Origin: Psoroptes ovis
Lineage: Eukaryota > Arthropoda > Arachnida > Sarcoptiformes > Psoroptidae
DNA length: 64,000 bases
Direction: 5' to 3'
NCBI GenBank assembly: GCA_002943765.1
Contig: PQWQ01000002.1
Location: 3,162,001-3,226,000, forward strand
Below the pieces are notes generated by a model that was not told where the DNA came from, made no database searches, and was given only the letters and a program-made list of their open reading frames with translations. The translations under genes and the position numbers were made by a program. Of the stretch, positions 60,295 through 64,000 are shown piece by piece (within the stretch, counting starts at the first letter, position 1; each line of letters starts with the position of its first letter).

Positions 60295-60459
60295 TTTTAT
60301 TCAAAAAATTTGAAAGAGAAACTAAATTCCAAGACATTTTCTGCATGTGACAGAATTTTTATGATTAAATTCTTGAAAAAAAAATCATATAAAAAATAAT
60401 AAATTATTTGGATATATTCAAATAATACGTTTTCAAATAAATTGTTTTAGCTTCAAATT

Positions 60460-62566
60460 TTATATTATAATTTCAATCGTTTTCATTAATTCATCACTAT
60501 CATTATCGTTGACGATTTTAATTGGTTGTTTGATCAATACATGAAGAATAGTACAAAAATTTTCTTTTGAATGACATAAATTAAGATTACATTCAATCAT
60601 TAATTCTGCTTTGTCTTTCAAAGATGAAGAACTCTCTAATGAGATTTCAGTTTCACTTAAATGTTTTGTACAAATTTCACAAGGATCGATGATAATTTTG
60701 TCGCTAAATAATTTAATTCGTTGTTTTGCTTCAGCCGTTGCTTTCATTTCATTCGCAAATTTGAAACACAATGAAATTTTGTTTTTACGATTTGCTGATA
60801 TTCGTAAAGACTCTGATTTGACTATGGTTTTTGTATTTGCATTGAGATAAGAATTGGGCCTGGATTCTATTACTTCCGAATAATCATGATTGGGGATTAT
60901 TGGAAAATAGTTAGCTTGATTATTGCTGCTCAAATCAATTGAAATAATACGATGATTATTTGTATCAGCAACCAATAATAAATTTTTTGTGCGAAGATAA
61001 CATAAGCCATTGGGTTCATTGAATTTATCATTCCAAAAGAGTGATAAATTTTCACATTTTTTGGTTTTGGTGACGATTCTTTTAATCTTAAAAAAAAAGA
61101 TAATTAGAGAATTTAAAAATAAACAATAGATGCATACCTTATGATTAAAAGTATCAGCAATGTAAACGACATCATCAGTCGCGCAACAAATGCCCATACA
61201 ATGTTGCAGTTTACATTTGGATCCGACGCCATCGACATCACCGAAAGCAAATAAATCAGTTGGATCAACACTACCGCCAACCAATGTCGAAACTGAATTA
61301 GTGTTCAAATCAATTGTTCGAATACTTGAACTTTCACTATCAGCAATATAAATAATGTTTGAATTTAAGGCAATGCCGGTAGGTTGTGCGAAACTTGATT
61401 TCAAAAGATTTCGATGATTTCGTTTTTGTTCTGAGCCATCACCAGCAAAACATGAACACTGTTCATCATCTTGTTCGGATAAAATCAAAGACCATATTTG
61501 ATGAGCTCCGGCAACAGCGATGAATAATCTATTATCACTACTATTGTATGCTAGATCCCACGGTGAATTCAAAGATTTAGCGATAGTTTTTACTGAGCGA
61601 GAAATCATGTCAATTTTTCTAATCGCATTATTTTCCGTATCACAGACACAGATCACATTTCGGTTTATCCAAGCTAATCCTTGTGGATAATTGAACAATG
61701 CGTCTTCAAAAGATCCATCTTGGAATCCGCTGCTGGAGCCAATCGTGTGTTCAATGATACCATCAATATTAGTTATGATGATTCTATTAGATAAGGTACT
61801 AGCTATTGCTATCTTTGTCTCATCATTTGACACAGCGATTTTTGTTGGATAATTCAAATATTTTTGATGCTTATTTGAAACAAGGCTTATAGGTAACGAT
61901 AATTTGTTCTTCATAAATAGCTGCTCATTTCGTCCAAAATATTTCAAACAGATATCGATGTAGAATTCAAGTCTATTTTGAATAGCTAGTTCCCCCATTA
62001 ATGTAAATAAAAGTTCACCATCTGGACCGATAATTACAATCGTGGGCCAGCATCGGATATTTAATTGATTCCAAAATTTCAATTCAACGTCATTACAAAC
62101 TGGGTGTTTAATACCATGTCTAATAACAGCATTCACAACATTATCAAATGACTTTTCATTTTCAAATTTAGGAGAATGAATACCTATGAATACAACTTCA
62201 TTGTCTTTGTATTTTTCTTCAATTTCATGCAAAAATGGCAAAATATGTATACAATTGATGCAACAATAAGTGAAAAAATCACATACAGTGATTAAACCGG
62301 TGAAATTCTGTTTCAAAGATAATGGTTCATTAACATTAATCCATTGCAAATCTAGATAATATCAAATAGTATTAAAATCTATGAGCTAAAAAAAATTTTA
62401 AAATACCTTTGAAATCATCTTGAATTATAATTGATTGTTTTTCAATATTTTCAATGAATTCAATAACCAATATTTTAGCATCTTCATTGCACAATGATTT
62501 ATCGTTGATTTTATCCTCTAAATCTAATTGTAAGATAAATTGTTTATCTTTCAGATCACATGACAT
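60460..62566 (-). CDS. NHLRC2: NHL repeat-containing protein 2 (thioredoxin-like plus NHL propeller)
   Basis: Three exons: 62407-62566, 61138-62351 and 60460-61086. They give 666 residues (human 726). After a 54-residue helical leader comes a thioredoxin-like domain with the CCINC redox motif at about residues 83-87 (FFTYCCINCIH) and CWPTIVIIGPDGELLF. Then an NHL beta-propeller follows, with repeats such as YPQGLAW, VCDTENNAIRKID, AQPTGIAL, IADTFNHK and VADTNNHRI. A C-terminal beta-sandwich ends the protein. NHLRC2 loss causes the multi-organ disease FINCA in humans. The second intron is 51 bp, a multiple of three without stops, so the genomic frame stays open across it; the splice sites and family alignment support removing it. 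Confidence 0.94.
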
Positions 62567-62889
62567 TTTGAATTAGAAATTGGATATTATAAAATTCAAA
62601 TTTTTTGTTTTGCCATATGACAAATGATTCTGAGTCTCAATACAGAAGAATTCTATTTCGAACTTGATTGTCTATCCTGAGTGTAAATAGTCGAAACGAA
62701 AATTATATTTTGTTTACATGCAAAAAAATTATCTCCATGTGTTCGTAATATGAATCCAGCTAGTGATTTCAATAACATTTTAATCTCATATTCTGTGCCT
62801 TTTCGATGTTTTTTTCTTTTGGATACAATTTATATTAAAAAAATATTGTCATTTTTACATTTATTATTTGATAATGAATATGAATCAAT
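62567..62889. promoter_or_regulatory. Bidirectional promoter region, NHLRC2 and STARD7
   Basis: 323 bp between divergent ATGs. No frame of note; moderately AT-rich with no clear TATA box. The role is inferred from position. Confidence 0.45.
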
Positions 62890-64000
62890 ATGTTACTTAC
62901 AGGAAAATTAAATAAATTAAGGCTTTTGAGGCCCAAACAACAACAAAATTTACAACTGCCAAAAGATTTCCACCGTCAAACGTTATCAAAATTTTCATTA
63001 TTTGATCGGAAAAACTCATTAACAAATAATAAAAATAATCAATTATATAAATGGTTCATGAAAACTCAAGAAAAAATTTATAATAATTTCGTCGTATTAT
63101 CAAGATTATTAAGTTTACAAAGCAATATTTTGATAACACTACAACTAAGAAGATTTGTACAACATTTCCATTTGTATTATAAATTATATCCATCGCATGA
63201 ATTGAAATCGATTCTATTTAAAAATAATTTAAAATTTTTCAATCTATTGAAAAGTTATGAATTGCGTGATTCATTAAAAAATTCGCTGCTGAATCGTTTT
63301 TACCTCTTGAGTTATGTTGCATTATGTTATGCATACAATTGGAATGAACGTATTGATGATTATGAATTCGACGAATTGATCGATGATTTCGTACAAAATT
63401 ATGATAAAAATGAATCAAATGATATTCAAAATAACAATAATTGCAATGATGATAAAAGTGAAGAATTTGAGCCCCAAGATAACGATGCATCATTTCTGGC
63501 CGTTAATTGTATGAAAGCTAATAATAATGGTGTCATAAAAGATTGGGAAGAGATAATCAGACGTCCAAATTTTTATGTATTACGTAAATCAGTGGATAAT
63601 CATACAATATATCAATATAAAGGTATGATGATTACAGCTATTAATCACAATTTAAGAAATTTTTATCATTATTTATCATTTCGACAATAGTATTCGGCTC
63701 ATTCAATGATATATCAGCTTATTCATTCTATTCTGTACAAAAAGATTTGGAATATCGCAAAAAATGGGATAAGCTTGTTATTAAATTAGACATAATTGAT
63801 ATTGAGAATATAAATAAACGAGAATCTAAATTTTCTAATCACAATTTTTATGATTCGGGTAATGAACTAGTACATTGGATAATGAAATATCCGGTAAGCG
63901 GATTTTTTTGAAATTAATCAATTTCATAATTTATAAATTTTTTTCATTCTCAGTATCCGATGCTGAACAGAGAATATATTTATATTCGAAGATCAATAAT
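62890..64000 (+). CDS. STARD7: STARD7-type START-domain lipid transfer protein, 5' part
   Basis: Exons 62890-63622, 63691-63893 and 63954 to beyond the window end. About 230 basic, Leu/Phe/Asn-rich residues come first, probably containing a mitochondrial targeting signal and helices. The START domain then begins at about residue 220 with DWEEIIRRPNFYVLRKSV, TIYQYKVFGSFNDIS, LEYRKKWDKLVIKL, ELVHWIMKYPYPMLNREYIY. The RKKWD and HW...YPYP...R-x-Y/F-x-Y blocks are STARD7-like. STARD7 moves phosphatidylcholine to mitochondria. The gene continues past base 64000. An in-frame stop lies just before the chosen ATG. Confidence 0.9.

Noticed and set aside
1..64000. tRNA, rRNA or CRISPR features
   Set aside because: No cloverleaf-like GC-rich segment, rRNA core or regularly spaced repeat array was seen by eye; a covariance-model scan would settle RNA genes.

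Overview
The window is AT-rich eukaryotic nuclear DNA. It has spliced genes with introns mostly of 50-110 bp, very tight gene spacing, and long low-complexity tracts of Asn, His, Gln and Ser codons. An ortholog of the arthropod photoreceptor factor Glass, together with invertebrate-type KChIP and K2P genes, points to an arthropod. The compactness and base composition fit a small-genome mite, possibly astigmatid; that last step is inference. All gene models below come from joining frames by hand at GT-AG (one GC-AG) junctions and checking that reading phases add up.

Region 1 (1-12.4 kb) is a dense run of housekeeping genes in alternating orientation: the 3' end of a WASHC2/FAM21 gene (+), BRAP (-), PTCD3/mS39 (+), PDCD2L (-), MED28 (+), an M17 leucine aminopeptidase (-), BRD8 (+) and a survivin/BIRC5 ortholog (-). 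Convergent neighbours are 40-95 bp apart, and PTCD3 and PDCD2L overlap in coding sequence. Divergent pairs share short intergenic promoters.

Region 2 (14.1-25 kb) holds two C2H2 zinc-finger genes arranged head to head. The plus-strand gene is a five-finger Glass ortholog. The minus-strand gene is a four-finger protein whose fingers align in order with Glass fingers 2-5. They are followed by NAA80 (+) and RNF139/TRC8 (-).

Region 3 (25.7-57 kb) is a gene-poor neural-type block, all on the minus strand: a KChIP-like EF-hand gene, a two-pore-domain K+ channel, then a second KChIP gene with a candidate alternative first exon 5.7 kb upstream. A 4.3-kb LTR retrotransposon with identical 107-bp LTRs and two intact frames sits antisense in an intron of the first KChIP gene. 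It combines a BEL/Pao-like Gag with a Ty3-type Pol, joined by a canonical A-AAA-AAC -1 frameshift heptamer. About 12 kb upstream of the second KChIP gene holds no recognisable gene other than the candidate exon.

Region 4 (57.2-64 kb) returns to compact housekeeping genes: ARMH3 (-, 13 exons), NHLRC2 (-), and the 5' part of STARD7 (+), which runs off the window end.

Functionally, the KChIP-K2P-KChIP block groups potassium-channel biology, the paired zinc-finger genes look like a local duplication, and the remainder is unrelated housekeeping content.
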